Assembly (NCBI RefSeq): GCF_000519005.1
Contig: NZ_JAER01000005.1
Span: forward strand, 1 to 51,423
Direction of reading: 5' to 3'
DNA length: 51,423 bases
Source of the DNA: Nocardioides sp. J54
Lineage (GTDB): Bacteria; Actinomycetota; Actinomycetes; Propionibacteriales; Nocardioidaceae
Below the pieces are notes generated by a model, which ran no database searches, had not been told where the DNA came from, and saw only the letters and a list, made by a program, of their open reading frames with translations. Made by a program: the position numbers and the translations under genes. Within the stretch, counting starts at the first letter, position 1. Each line of letters begins with the position of its first letter. Shown piece by piece: positions 1 to 14,535 of the stretch.

Positions 1-360
1 GGCCTGCGCGCGGCCCTCGACAGGCGACGCGCTCGCGCCAGACAACACCGCGAGGCTCGGCCGCGGGCGGCCTCGCACCTCAACCACCGGGAGTCCGGCG
101 AGGCGAACCCAAGGCTTGCCGCCAGAACAACGCAACCACCCATCGGAGCCAACTGCGCGCGCGGCAGCGCGGCGCCCGCGCCGAAGGCGCGTCGAGGGCA
201 AGTGCAGGCCGAGCGCAGCGAGCGCCTGCGCGCCGCCCTCGACAGGCAACGCGCTCGCGCCAGACAACACGGCGGGGGGCCGGTCGGCTACGGTGCGCGG
301 CCGCCGACACCAGCCACGACAGCGACCAGCTGCCGCTGGTTGAGGCGCGAGGCGCCAGCC
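1..360. repeat. Dispersed repeat cluster downstream of thiC
   Basis: No gene is supported here. The stretch is built from two repeat families seen again at 15986-16690. Family B is a roughly 100-nt imperfect hairpin containing GTCGAGGGC and GCCCTCGAC arms: a right half at 1-48 and a fuller copy at about 166-270. Family A, carrying GGTTGAGGTGCGAGG, occurs inverted at about 51-95 and forward at 333-360. The forward A copy ends directly at the thiC stop codon, so it may shape the 3' end of the thiamine mRNA. Short open frames across the stretch follow the repeats and are not credible genes. Confidence 0.75.
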
Positions 361-5241
<4,881 letters not shown>

Positions 5242-5242
<1 letters not shown>

Positions 5243-5847
5243 CAGGCCACCGCCGCGACGAGCTCCTTCGCTGCTGCCACGGGATCGCGATGTCGCCAGA
5301 TCGCGCCGATGACCGCGACGCCGTGGGCGCCGGAGGCCCGCACGGCGCTGGCGCCGTCGGCGTCGATGCCTCCGATGGCGATGATCGGCAGGACGCCGGT
5401 GGCGTCGGCGACCGCGCCGGCGCCGAGGGGCGCGGGCAGGCCGGGCTTCGACGTGGTCGCGAAGACCGGGCCGAGGCCGGCGTAGTCGGCGCCGTCGGCC
5501 CGGGCGGCCTCGACGTCGGTCCGGGTGCGGCAGGTCGCCCCGACCAGCAACCGGGGCGCGAGCCCGCGGGCGTCGGCGACGGCGAGGTCGTCGGCGCCGA
5601 GGTGGACCCCGTCCGCGCCTGCCGCGAGGGCGACGTCGACGCGGTCGTCGACGACGACCAGCGCGCCGTGCGGTCGCACGGCGGCCACGACGGCACGCGT
5701 CAGCGCGACGAGGTCGCGGGTGCCCAGCTCCTTGGCGCGGACCTGGAAGCCGTCGACGCCGGCCTCGGCGAGCACCGGCAGCAGGGCGTGGTCGTCCCGG
5801 TCGGAGACCAGGCAGTGCAGGCGCGGGGTAGCGCGAAAAGCAGTCAT
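5242..5847 (-). CDS. thiE: Thiamine phosphate synthase ThiE
   Basis: ThiE joins HMP-PP and the thiazole phosphate to give thiamine monophosphate. The 201-residue protein has the full family set: FQVRAKE near the N-terminus, VVDDRVDVALAAGADGVHLGA for pyrophosphate/Mg binding, GLGPVFATTSKPG and the terminal IAIGGIDADGA loop. ATG 5847 is chosen: an in-frame ATG at 5871 lies inside the conserved TPP riboswitch core and cannot be the real start. It is the first gene of the seven-gene operon. An AAGGA ribosome-binding stretch sits within the aptamer 3' part, so TPP binding probably hides it. Confidence 0.96.
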
Positions 5848-5850
5848 CTC

Positions 5851-5934
5851 AGTCCGTTCCTTCGCCGGCATGACCCGGATCAGGTGTGACGGTCGGAGCG
5901 GCTCCAGCTCCCTCTCAGCCCGCTGCCGCGGACT
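5851..5934 (-). promoter_or_regulatory. TPP (THI-box) riboswitch
   Basis: On the minus strand the leader contains the THI hallmarks in order: GGCTGAGAGGGAG, then ACCTGATCCGGGTCATGCC, then GGCGAAGGAAC. A closing P1 helix is visible as AGTCCG (5929-5934) pairing perfectly with CGGACT (5851-5856). P1 ends only 3-4 nt before the thiE ATG, so ligand binding should sequester the ribosome-binding site of thiE and through coupling repress the whole operon. Confidence 0.96.
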
Positions 5935-5952
5935 CCCGTGGGGTGTCGTGCG

Positions 5953-7056
5953 TCACGCTAGCGCACGGTCACCGGCCCCCCGCAACTCGCTGTCCACGTA
6001 GCGGCGCACGGCCAGCGCGGCCGCACGCCCGGCCCGGTTCGCCCCGATGGTGCTGGCCGAGGGGCCGTAGCCGACGAGCTGCACGCGCGGGTCGCGCTCG
6101 GCGACGGTGGCGGTCTGCACGTCGGCGCCCGTCTGCAGCAACGCGATCCCGCCGCGGGGGCTGCGCAGGTGCAGCGGCGCCAGGTGCGCCACGGCGGGCC
6201 GGAAGCCGGTGGCCCAGAGGATGACGTCGACCGGCTCGAACGCCGGCTGGCCGGGCGCGGGGTGGTCCCAGCGCACGCCGTCGGGCTCGATCCGGTCGAA
6301 CATCGGGAGCCGGCGGTCGTAGGCGCCGAGCCGGGCCGCCTCCTGCTCCTGGGGTCGGAGGGCGAGGCCGGTGACACTGACGACGCTCGCCGGCGGCAGA
6401 CCGGCGCGGACCCGCTCCTGCACCAGCTCGATGGCGTGCCGGCCGAGGCCCTCGTCGAAGTGGTCGCGCCACACCGGCGGCCGTCGCGTCACCCACAGCA
6501 CGTCGGTGCGCGGGGCGAGCTCGCCGATGAACTGCACCGCCGACGCGCCGCCGCCGACGACCAGCACCCGCTTGCCGGCGAGGTGCTCCGGACCGGGGTA
6601 GTCGTGGGTGTGCAGCTGCTCCCCGCGGAACTCCCCCGCCCCCGGGTACGACGGCACGAACGGCCGCGACCAGGTGCCGGTCGCGTTCACCAGGGTCCGG
6701 GTCGTCCACCGCCGCTCGCCGGCGTGGACCACGAGCAGGTCGCCCTCGGAGGTCACCCGGTCGACGCGCACCGGCCGCTCGACCGGCAGTGCGTGCTCGG
6801 CCTCGTAGCGGGCGAACCACGCCGGCACGACCTCGTTGGCCCGCTCGGCCGACCCGCCGGGGGCCGGCGCGTCGGGCAGGTCGGCGACGCCGTGCACGTC
6901 GGCCATCGTCAGCGAGTCCCAGCGGTGCTGCCAGGCTCCGCCGGGTCGTTCGTCGGCGTCGAGGACCACGTGGTCGAGCCCGAGCCGGCGCAGGTGGAAG
7001 GACGCGGAGAGACCGGCCTGACCGGCTCCGACCACCACGGCGTCGTACACGTGCAC
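5953..7056 (-). CDS. Flavin-containing monooxygenase-like NAD(P)/FAD oxidoreductase
   Basis: This is a two-dinucleotide-fold flavoprotein of the FMO/Baeyer-Villiger-like group (CzcO-type). It has an N-terminal FAD site VVVGAGQAGLSASF, a central NADPH site VLVVGGGASAVQF at about residue 165, the FMO-type fingerprint FRGEQLHTHDYPG just before it, and an ATGFRP segment near the C-terminus. About 367 residues. GTG 7056 gives the compact N-terminus VHVYDAVVVGAG, but no strong ribosome site is seen; GTG 7116 would add 20 residues. The substrate is unknown. It precedes the thiamine operon on the same strand, but the riboswitch and its promoter separate them. Confidence 0.8.
   Translation of the reverse strand: MHVYDAVVVGAGQAGLSASFHLRRLGLDHVVLDADERPGGAWQHRWDSLTMADVHGVADLPDAPAPGGSAERANEVVPAWFARYEAEHALPVERPVRVDRVTSEGDLLVVHAGERRWTTRTLVNATGTWSRPFVPSYPGAGEFRGEQLHTHDYPGPEHLAGKRVLVVGGGASAVQFIGELAPRTDVLWVTRRPPVWRDHFDEGLGRHAIELVQERVRAGLPPASVVSVTGLALRPQEQEAARLGAYDRRLPMFDRIEPDGVRWDHPAPGQPAFEPVDVILWATGFRPAVAHLAPLHLRSPRGGIALLQTGADVQTATVAERDPRVQLVGYGPSASTIGANRAGRAAALAVRRYVDSELRGAGDRALA
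5955..5985 (-). promoter_or_regulatory. Candidate promoter of the thiamine operon
   Basis: A TAGCGT -10-like hexamer (5960-5955) lies just before the riboswitch, with TTGCGG (5985-5980) 19 bp upstream as a weak -35. The -10 overlaps the stop codon of the upstream monooxygenase, so the promoter would lie inside that gene's 3' end. This is a motif reading only. Confidence 0.45.
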
Positions 7057-7188
7057 GTCAGCCCAACGCCCCGGAACCGCAGACCCTGCCCCGGTACCCC
7101 CTGCGACATTGGTCACCCCTCTCAACCTCACGGCGCGGAACCGATAGCCTTGCCCTGGCCGAGCGTGACCTGGACCGGGGCTGCTCCG

Positions 7189-7217
7189 TTGACCCACCGG
7201 GTACAGCTCGGCAATTT
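7189..7217 (+). promoter_or_regulatory. Candidate sigma70-type promoter of the secreted protein
   Basis: In the 234-bp divergent gap between the monooxygenase and the secreted-protein gene, TTGACC (7189-7194) is followed after 17 bp by CAATTT (7212-7217). This gives a leader of roughly 65-70 nt ending in a GGGGA ribosome site. The -10 is weak. Confidence 0.4.
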
Positions 7218-7290
7218 TCCCCTCACGTGGCGTTCCGTCGTTCCAGTGAGGGACACGACAACGCAATCAACACGTGGGAAATGGGGACCC

Positions 7291-8568
7291 GTGAACATCC
7301 GCAAGCTCCTGAGCCTGATCGCCTTCCTGGCGACGGCCACTGCCCTGGTCGCCGTTCCGGCACCGGCGCAGGCCGCTCCGGTCGACGACTGGAACTACTC
7401 CGCCAACACCGGCGCCACCTACATCAAGGCGCTCGGCAACATCGTCTCCTCCGACCTGACCGCGCAGACCGCGATCAACGGTGGACCGGCCCGCACGCAC
7501 AGCAACAGCACCGCGGCGGCCAACGTCCTCAACCTGGCGAGCGTCGGTGCGGCCGAGACCCGCACCACCGCCACCAAGGACGGCGCCAACATCAAGATCG
7601 AGTCGTGGTCGCGCACCGCTGGTGTGAGCCTGCTCAACGGCCTGATCAAGCTCGACGCGGTCGAGAGCACGGTCGTCACCACCGGCAAGCCGGACGGCAC
7701 CAGCTCCGCGGTCGGCAACCACAAGCTGCTCGGCATCAAGATCCTGGGCGTCAACCTGCCGGTCAACATCCCGCAGAACTACGGCGTGAACATCCCGGGC
7801 GTGGCGGCGATCAGCCTCAACACGACCTACCACGCCGGCACCTCCGAGCTCTCCGCCACGCGCAGCTGGGCGGTCGCGGTGCAGCTGCTCAAGTCCCGCG
7901 ACGGCTACGACGCCGGCACGGTCATCATCCTGAGCCCGGTCAACCACTACCTGCAGGAGGCCACCCCGGCCGCCAACGCCCCGCGCCTCGGCGGCTTCGC
8001 CTACAGCAGCCGCATCCAGGCCAAGGTCGGCACGCAGATCAGCGTCGTCTCCGACCCGACCGCCTACACCGGCACCCCGTTCGACGGCAGCAACGGCAAC
8101 ACGCTGCGCAACTCGACCGCCACCGTGAGCCTCCCGGGCATCGCGACGCTCGGCACGCTGACCTCGACCAGCACGTCGAAGCGTGACTCCAGCAACGGCA
8201 ACGCCGAGATCACCAACACCAACAAGACGGTGGGCCTCAACCTGCTCGGCGGCCTGATCAAGGCCGACGCGATCGAGGTGACGGCGAGCGCCAAGCTCGT
8301 GGACGGCGTGTGGACGCAGTCGATGAAGATGTCGACGGTCAACCTCGTCATCGCCGGCCAGAAGATCCCGATCGACGTCGCGCCCAACACGGCCATCGAC
8401 ATCGCCGGGCTCGGCAAGGTCGAGATCAACAAGCAGGGCACCCTGCCGGCGCAGAAGATCAACAGGATCGACGGCCTGAAGATCACGCTCGACACGGCCC
8501 AGGCGGGCCTGCCGGTCGGCGCGGTCATCGAGCTCGCGATCGCTGCGACGCAGATGACGACTGCCTGA
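7291..8568 (+). CDS. Secreted choice-of-anchor-P-like protein with duplicated domain
   Basis: The 425-residue product starts at GTG 7291 behind a GGGGA ribosome site. Residues 1-28 form a Sec signal peptide (positive NIRK, hydrophobic core, cleavage near AQA/AP). The mature part is rich in Thr, Ser and Asn and contains two related units: one around residues 90-175 (VSLLNGLIKLDAVES, then VNLPVNIPQNYGVNIPGV) and one around 290-385 (LNLLGGLIKADAIEV, then GQKIPIDVAPNTAIDIAGL). The GG/NGLIKADA pattern resembles actinobacterial choice-of-anchor P proteins of unknown function. No LPXTG or C-terminal membrane anchor is visible, so it is probably released or loosely wall-bound. Base use is visibly more C-ending and Thr/Asn-rich, suggesting high expression. 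Confidence 0.75.
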   Translation: MNIRKLLSLIAFLATATALVAVPAPAQAAPVDDWNYSANTGATYIKALGNIVSSDLTAQTAINGGPARTHSNSTAAANVLNLASVGAAETRTTATKDGANIKIESWSRTAGVSLLNGLIKLDAVESTVVTTGKPDGTSSAVGNHKLLGIKILGVNLPVNIPQNYGVNIPGVAAISLNTTYHAGTSELSATRSWAVAVQLLKSRDGYDAGTVIILSPVNHYLQEATPAANAPRLGGFAYSSRIQAKVGTQISVVSDPTAYTGTPFDGSNGNTLRNSTATVSLPGIATLGTLTSTSTSKRDSSNGNAEITNTNKTVGLNLLGGLIKADAIEVTASAKLVDGVWTQSMKMSTVNLVIAGQKIPIDVAPNTAIDIAGLGKVEINKQGTLPAQKINRIDGLKITLDTAQAGLPVGAVIELAIAATQMTTA

Positions 8569-8595
8569 CCAGGTAGCCGCACGGGCCAACAGGAG

Positions 8596-8630
8596 CGAGG
8601 GCCGGGACGCCGATGGCGCCCCGGCCCTCG
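8596..8630 (+). terminator. Intrinsic terminator after the secreted-protein gene
   Basis: A perfect 11-bp inverted repeat, CGAGGGCCGGG (8596-8606) and CCCGGCCCTCG (8620-8630), has a 13-nt loop and is followed by TCCGATTTCG. The U-tract is weak, as is common in GC-rich actinobacteria. Confidence 0.75.
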
Positions 8631-8661
8631 TCCGATTTCGGGCGCGATACCCTTGGTGCTC

Positions 8662-10350
<1,689 letters not shown>

Positions 10351-10355
10351 CCCGT

Positions 10356-10371
10356 CGGGGAACTCTCCCCG
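10356..10371 (+). terminator. Short hairpin after the class I fumarase gene
   Basis: CGGGGA and TCCCCG arms with a 4-nt loop follow the fumarase stop by a few bases. There is no U-tract, so termination activity is uncertain. Confidence 0.3.
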
Positions 10372-10393
10372 CCACCCACCCGTTCGTGGGGGC

Positions 10394-11356
10394 ATGCGTC
10401 GTCAGTCTCGAAGGACCACGCCCCTGACCGAGCAGAGCCTGCTCACCGACCTCGGAGACGTCCCCTGGGGCGTCGGCCTGGTGGAGGACGGGGTCGTCTC
10501 GACGACCCGGCACCGGCTGCCGGCCGACGGTGACGTCGAGATCGGCTCGGTCACCAAGGGGGTGACCGGCCTGCTCTACCGCGACGCGGCCGAGCGCGGC
10601 GTCGTCAACCCGGACGACGAGCTCGGCCGCCACCTCCCCCTCGGCGACTGCCCCGCCGCCGCGGTGACCCTCGAGTCGCTCGCGCAGCACCGCTCGGGCC
10701 TGCCTCGGCTCCCCGTCCTGCCCGACATCTGGCGCCGGTCGTGGCGGATGTGGCGCGACCTGGCCAACCCGTACGACGACACGCTGGCCGAGCTGCTGGA
10801 GCAGGCGCGCGCGACGAAGGTGCGCCGACCGCGGGCGTCGTACTCGAACCTGGGCTTCCAGCTCCTCGGCCACGCCGTCGCTGCCGCGCAGGACACGACC
10901 TACGCGGACCTGGTCCGCGACCGCGTGGCGGGGCCGCTCGGCCTCGAGAGCTGGTACGTCCCCGCCACGCCCGCCGACCTGTCCCCGCACGCGGTGACCG
11001 GGACGGGCCGCGGGGGTCGACCGGCGGAGGCGTGGACCGGCGAGGGGCTGGGCCCGGCCGGCGGCATCCGCTCGACCGTCGACGACCTCACCCGCTTCGC
11101 CGCCGCGTTGCTCGACGGCGACGTCGTGGGCATCTCCGCCCTCGACCCGACCGCACGCTTCACGGGCCGGGCCGTGCAGGTCGGCGCCGCATGGTTGACC
11201 ACCGAGTCCCGGGGGCAGGCGATCACCTGGCACAACGGCGGCACCGGCGGCTGGCGCTCGTACGTCGGTCTCGACCGGGCCGCCGGCCGGGCCGTGGCGG
11301 TCGTCCGCGGCACCTCCCGGTCGGTCGACGGGGTCGGCAGCAGCCTGCTGCGCTGA
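10394..11356 (+). CDS. Serine hydrolase of the beta-lactamase / class C family
   Basis: The 320-residue protein has the three active-site elements of penicillin-binding-protein-like hydrolases: SVTK (S-x-x-K) near residue 53, YSN (Y-x-N) near residue 153 within ASYSNLGFQLLG, and HNGGTGG near residue 278 replacing the KTG box. It therefore probably has a serine-ester or amide hydrolase/transferase activity; the substrate cannot be told and resistance to beta-lactams should not be assumed. No clear signal peptide is seen (MRRQSRRTTPLTEQ), so it may be cytoplasmic. It stands alone between two fumarase genes. Confidence 0.8.
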   Translation: MRRQSRRTTPLTEQSLLTDLGDVPWGVGLVEDGVVSTTRHRLPADGDVEIGSVTKGVTGLLYRDAAERGVVNPDDELGRHLPLGDCPAAAVTLESLAQHRSGLPRLPVLPDIWRRSWRMWRDLANPYDDTLAELLEQARATKVRRPRASYSNLGFQLLGHAVAAAQDTTYADLVRDRVAGPLGLESWYVPATPADLSPHAVTGTGRGGRPAEAWTGEGLGPAGGIRSTVDDLTRFAAALLDGDVVGISALDPTARFTGRAVQVGAAWLTTESRGQAITWHNGGTGGWRSYVGLDRAAGRAVAVVRGTSRSVDGVGSSLLR

Positions 11357-11359
11357 GGA

Positions 11360-12292
11360 TCAGCGCGCGGATCGTGCCAGCACGGCGTTGACGAGGTCGG
11401 CGGCGGGCTCGGGGGCGTCGACGGTGACGGCGAACCGCTGACCGTCGGTGAGGGCGAGGACGAGGCCCGGCCCGCGGCGGACGACGGCGGCCCGGCCGCC
11501 CAGCGTGCGACGGTAGCCCCAGCCGCCCCAGCGCAGCGGGTCGACGTCCTCGGCGGTGGCGGAGGCCACCCGCTCGAGGGCGACACCGACCCGCGGCCAG
11601 AGCAGCGGGCCCCACGAGACGCTCACCGCCGCGTCGTCCACGCGGACGCTCACGGCGTGCAGCCAGCTCATGGCCACGGCGGCGACGGTCGCCACGATCG
11701 CGGCCGGCCACGCGGCGAACCACAGCGGGAGCGCGGCCACGGCGAGGACGACGCCCGCGACCAGCATCGGCCGGGACGATGCGCTGCCGACCCACACGGC
11801 CCGCTCGCCGTCGGCGAGCTCCATCGAGGACGTGGGCGCAGCGACGGCGGTCGCGACGTGGCGGGGCAGCTGCTTGTGCACCAGCGCCGCGGCGGCGACC
11901 GGGACGACCATCGCGAGCAGGACGATCCCGACGGGCAGGTCGACCTCCGTCGCGGTGGCCGCGCCCTCCGCGGCACCGAGCGTGGCGGCGTACAGGACGG
12001 CGGACAGCCACGCGAGCCAGGTCAGTGCAGCGGCACCGGCAGCCCGGTCGACGCCCCTGCGCACGCCCGCGACGAGCACGAGCGCCGCGGCGGTGGCGAG
12101 CCCGGTGACCGTGGCGACGACGGCGGTGAGGGTCGCGAACGACGCAGTGCCATCGACCTCCCCGGAGAGGTTCCAGTGCGTCGGCACCGGGTCGGGGACG
12201 TCCCCACCCAGCAGGAGCGCGACGCCGGCCACCAGGGCGGGCGCCAGCAAGGCCACGACGGCAGCAGCGAGCTGCCCGGAGCGGTTCGTCAT
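11360..12292 (-). CDS. DUF1648-domain integral membrane protein
   Basis: This 310-residue protein has a hydrophobic first helix and then [13 protein letters not shown], the hallmark of DUF1648 domains. Further hydrophobic helices follow at about residues 50-72, 85-105, 120-140 and 175-210, and the C-terminal 100 residues look soluble and beta-rich ([13 protein letters not shown], then [11 protein letters not shown]). Its function is unknown. The start overlaps the end of the upstream GntR gene by 4 nt (ATGA type), so the two form an operon. The pairing with a small YtrA-type GntR regulator is common, and the regulator probably controls this membrane protein. Confidence 0.85.
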   Translation of the reverse strand: MTNRSGQLAAAVVALLAPALVAGVALLLGGDVPDPVPTHWNLSGEVDGTASFATLTAVVATVTGLATAAALVLVAGVRRGVDRAAGAAALTWLAWLSAVLYAATLGAAEGAATATEVDLPVGIVLLAMVVPVAAAALVHKQLPRHVATAVAAPTSSMELADGERAVWVGSASSRPMLVAGVVLAVAALPLWFAAWPAAIVATVAAVAMSWLHAVSVRVDDAAVSVSWGPLLWPRVGVALERVASATAEDVDPLRWGGWGYRRTLGGRAAVVRRGPGLVLALTDGQRFAVTVDAPEPAADLVNAVLARSAR

Positions 12293-12651
12293 CGGGTTGC
12301 CTCTCGGATCTCGTCGACCAGCTGGTCGGGGGTGATGCCCAGGCGGGCGGCTTCCTCCACGAGCTCCTGGACCAGGCGGCGCAGCGCCGTCCGGTCGCGG
12401 TCGAGCTGGTCGAGGTCGGCACGGACGTGGGCGCCGCGGCCGCGCCGGAGCTCGACCAGGCCCTCGTCGCGGAGCACCGAGTAGGCCCGCAGCACGGTGT
12501 GCATGTTGACGTCGAGGCCGGCGGCCAGCTCCCGGGCAGGCGGCAGCTTCTCGCCGGGGCGCACGGAGCCGTCGATGACCGCCGCCCGCACCTGGGCGGC
12601 GATCTGGTCGGCCAGCCCCATCGGGCTCGCCGGGTCCACGCGGATCAACAT
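12289..12651 (-). CDS. GntR-family regulator, YtrA-like
   Basis: At 120 residues this is the short YtrA type: a winged-helix DNA-binding domain (residues 10-75, with [23 protein letters not shown] and [13 protein letters not shown], given here as two parts of one domain) and a brief C-terminal dimerisation tail with no ligand-binding domain. It heads the two-gene operon with the DUF1648 membrane protein and is divergent from fumC. The gene seems to be leaderless, with a -10 only 6 nt before its ATG. Autorepression is likely by family habit, but the operator is unproven. Confidence 0.9.
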   Translation of the reverse strand: MLIRVDPASPMGLADQIAAQVRAAVIDGSVRPGEKLPPARELAAGLDVNMHTVLRAYSVLRDEGLVELRRGRGAHVRADLDQLDRDRTALRRLVQELVEEAARLGITPDQLVDEIREATR

Positions 12652-12657
12652 GTTCGC

Positions 12658-12663
12658 ATCGTA
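12658..12663 (-). promoter_or_regulatory. -10 element of the GntR/DUF1648 operon (leaderless)
   Basis: TACGAT ends 6 nt before the ATG at 12651 and there is no Shine-Dalgarno. GTTC and GAAC half-sites flank it (12652-12670 region), a possible operator. Confidence 0.6.
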
Positions 12664-12700
12664 CTAGAACAATCCCGATTGCGTCACTTCCGCGGCGCGC

Positions 12701-12706
12701 TACCGT
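12701..12706 (+). promoter_or_regulatory. -10 element of fumC (leaderless)
   Basis: TACCGT lies 7 nt before the GTG at 12714. It is divergent from the GntR promoter with 37 bp between the two hexamers. Confidence 0.6.
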
Positions 12707-12713
12707 CGGGGAC

Positions 12714-14096
12714 GTGACGAACTACCGGATCGAGCACGACTCCATGGGCGAGGTCCGGGTCCCGGCCGACGCCCTCTGGCAGGCCCAGACCCAGCGCGCG
12801 GTCGAGAACTTCCCGATCAGCGGCACGCCGATCGAGCCCGCGCTGGTGCACGCGCTGGGCGAGGTGAAGGCCGCCGCGGCACGCGCGAACGCCGAGCTGG
12901 GGGTGCTGCCTGCCGAGCTGGCCGACGCCATCCGCGCGGCGGCGCGGGAGGTGGCCGACGGCCGGCACGACGACCAGTTCCCCATCGACGTCTTCCAGAC
13001 CGGCTCGGGCACCAGCTCCAACATGAACGCCAACGAGGTGATCGCGACCCTCGCCGCGCGCTCGGGCCAGCAGGTGCACCCCAACGACCACGTCAACGCC
13101 AGTCAGTCGAGCAACGACACCTTCCCCACGGCCATCCACGTCGCGGCGACGCTCGCCGTCGTACGCGACCTGCTGCCGGCGCTCGAGGTGCTCGCGAGCT
13201 CGCTGGAGGGCAAGGCGGCAGAGTTCGCCGACGTCGTGAAGTCCGGGCGCACCCACCTGATGGACGCGACCCCGGTGATGCTGGGCCAGGAGCTCGGCGG
13301 GTACGCCGCGACCGTCCGCTACGGCGTCGAGCGGCTCACCTCGGTCCTCCCCCGGGTCCGCGAGCTGCCGCTGGGCGGCACCGCCGTCGGCACCGGCATC
13401 AACACCCCGCCGGGCTTCGCCGCGGCCGCCATCGCCGCGCTCGCCGAGGCGACCGGCGAGCCGTTCACCGAGGCGCGCAACCACTTCGAGGCGCAAGGCA
13501 CGCGCGACTCCCTCGTCGAGCTCAGCGGCGTGCTGCGCACCATCGCGGTCGGGCTCACCAAGATCTGCAACGACCTGCGCTGGATGGGCTCCGGCCCCAC
13601 GACCGGGCTCGCCGAGATCCACCTGCCCGACCTGCAGCCGGGCTCCTCGATCATGCCCGGCAAGGTGAACCCGGTGCTGCCCGAGGCGACGCTGATGGTC
13701 TGCATGCAGGTCGTGGGCAACGACGCGACGGTGACCGCGGCCGGTGCGAGCGGCTCCTTCGAGCTGAACGTCGCGATGCCGGTGATGGCCCGCAGCGTGC
13801 TGGAGTCCGTGCGCCTGCTGTCGACGTCCATGACGACCCTGGCGCGGCGCTGCGTCGACGGGATCACCGCCGACGCGGAGCGGATGCAGCGCTACGCCGC
13901 GTCCTCGCCCTCGGTGGTGACGCCGCTGAACCGGCACATCGGCTACGAGGCGGCCGCGAAGGTCGCCAAGCAGGCGCTCGCGAGCGGCCGCACGATCCGC
14001 GAGACCGTGATCGAGATGGGCTTCGTCGAGCGCGGCGAGCTCAGCCTCGAGGAGCTGGACGCCGCGCTCGACCTGGCCGCGATGACGCGGCCCTGA
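12714..14096 (+). CDS. fumC: Class II fumarate hydratase FumC
   Basis: FumC is the iron-independent, homotetrameric TCA-cycle fumarase. The 460-residue product carries the superfamily signature [11 protein letters not shown] near residue 310, the [14 protein letters not shown] substrate loop near residue 100 and [13 protein letters not shown] near 127. The GTG start gives [22 protein letters not shown], which is the normal family N-terminus (shown here by its first and last residues only as a start check). Next to an Fe-S class I fumarase 2.4 kb away, it would keep fumarase activity when iron is scarce or oxidative stress damages clusters. Confidence 0.97.
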   Translation: MTNYRIEHDSMGEVRVPADALWQAQTQRAVENFPISGTPIEPALVHALGEVKAAAARANAELGVLPAELADAIRAAAREVADGRHDDQFPIDVFQTGSGTSSNMNANEVIATLAARSGQQVHPNDHVNASQSSNDTFPTAIHVAATLAVVRDLLPALEVLASSLEGKAAEFADVVKSGRTHLMDATPVMLGQELGGYAATVRYGVERLTSVLPRVRELPLGGTAVGTGINTPPGFAAAAIAALAEATGEPFTEARNHFEAQGTRDSLVELSGVLRTIAVGLTKICNDLRWMGSGPTTGLAEIHLPDLQPGSSIMPGKVNPVLPEATLMVCMQVVGNDATVTAAGASGSFELNVAMPVMARSVLESVRLLSTSMTTLARRCVDGITADAERMQRYAASSPSVVTPLNRHIGYEAAAKVAKQALASGRTIRETVIEMGFVERGELSLEELDAALDLAAMTRP

Positions 14097-14108
14097 CCCA
14101 GGTGCCCG

Positions 14109-14426
14109 TCAGAGGCGGGTCTTGCTGCGGCCGGTGAGCGTCGCAGCAGCGACGACCGCCACCGCGGCGACGGCGACCTGCCACAGGTGGCGCAGCCAGT
14201 CCGGGCCGTCGGTGGCGTTGTCCCACGTGGCCGCGTGGCCGTCGAAGCGGCCGTTGTTGTGCCCGAAGAGCACCCAGTAGAGCAGGCTGCCGACGAGCAT
14301 CCCGACGATGCCGCAGACGACGGTGAGCCAGAACGGGATCTTGTCGCGGTCGCCCGGCGCGACGGCCTTGCCGAGCAGGCCGATGATCGTGCCGCCGACC
14401 AGCGTGACGATGATGGTCCAGAGCAT
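14109..14426 (-). CDS. GlsB/YeaQ/YmgE-family small membrane protein
   Basis: The 105-residue protein has glycine-rich membrane helices at about residues 3-22 (TIIVTLVGGTIIGLLGKA) and 33-55 (TVVCGIVGMLVGSLLYW), matching the YeaQ/GlsB transglycosylase-associated-protein family. A third helix follows near the C-terminus (VAVAAVAVVAAAT). Between helices 2 and 3 lies a soluble loop with several Asn and Asp. The start at 14426 is supported by GGAAGG 8 nt upstream; an ATG at 14453 is less likely. Members are often stress-induced, but the molecular function is unknown. It is convergent with fumC. Confidence 0.8.
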   Translation of the reverse strand: MLWTIIVTLVGGTIIGLLGKAVAPGDRDKIPFWLTVVCGIVGMLVGSLLYWVLFGHNNGRFDGHAATWDNATDGPDWLRHLWQVAVAAVAVVAAATLTGRSKTRL

Positions 14427-14535
14427 CTGGTTTCCTTCCGTCGTGCGGGGCACCCGTGCCCCGCCTTCCTTGCATCATGCACTTGCGCGACCCCCGATAC
14501 CCGCACCCCGGGCCCGGATCCGGGAGGATGTCGGC

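Noticed and set aside
5872..5874. thiE starting at the upstream in-frame ATG (5871)
   Set aside because: That ATG is part of the conserved TPP aptamer core.
10394..11356. Beta-lactamase resistance gene
   Set aside because: The motifs show a serine hydrolase of the wider family; no signal peptide or resistance context supports a lactamase call.
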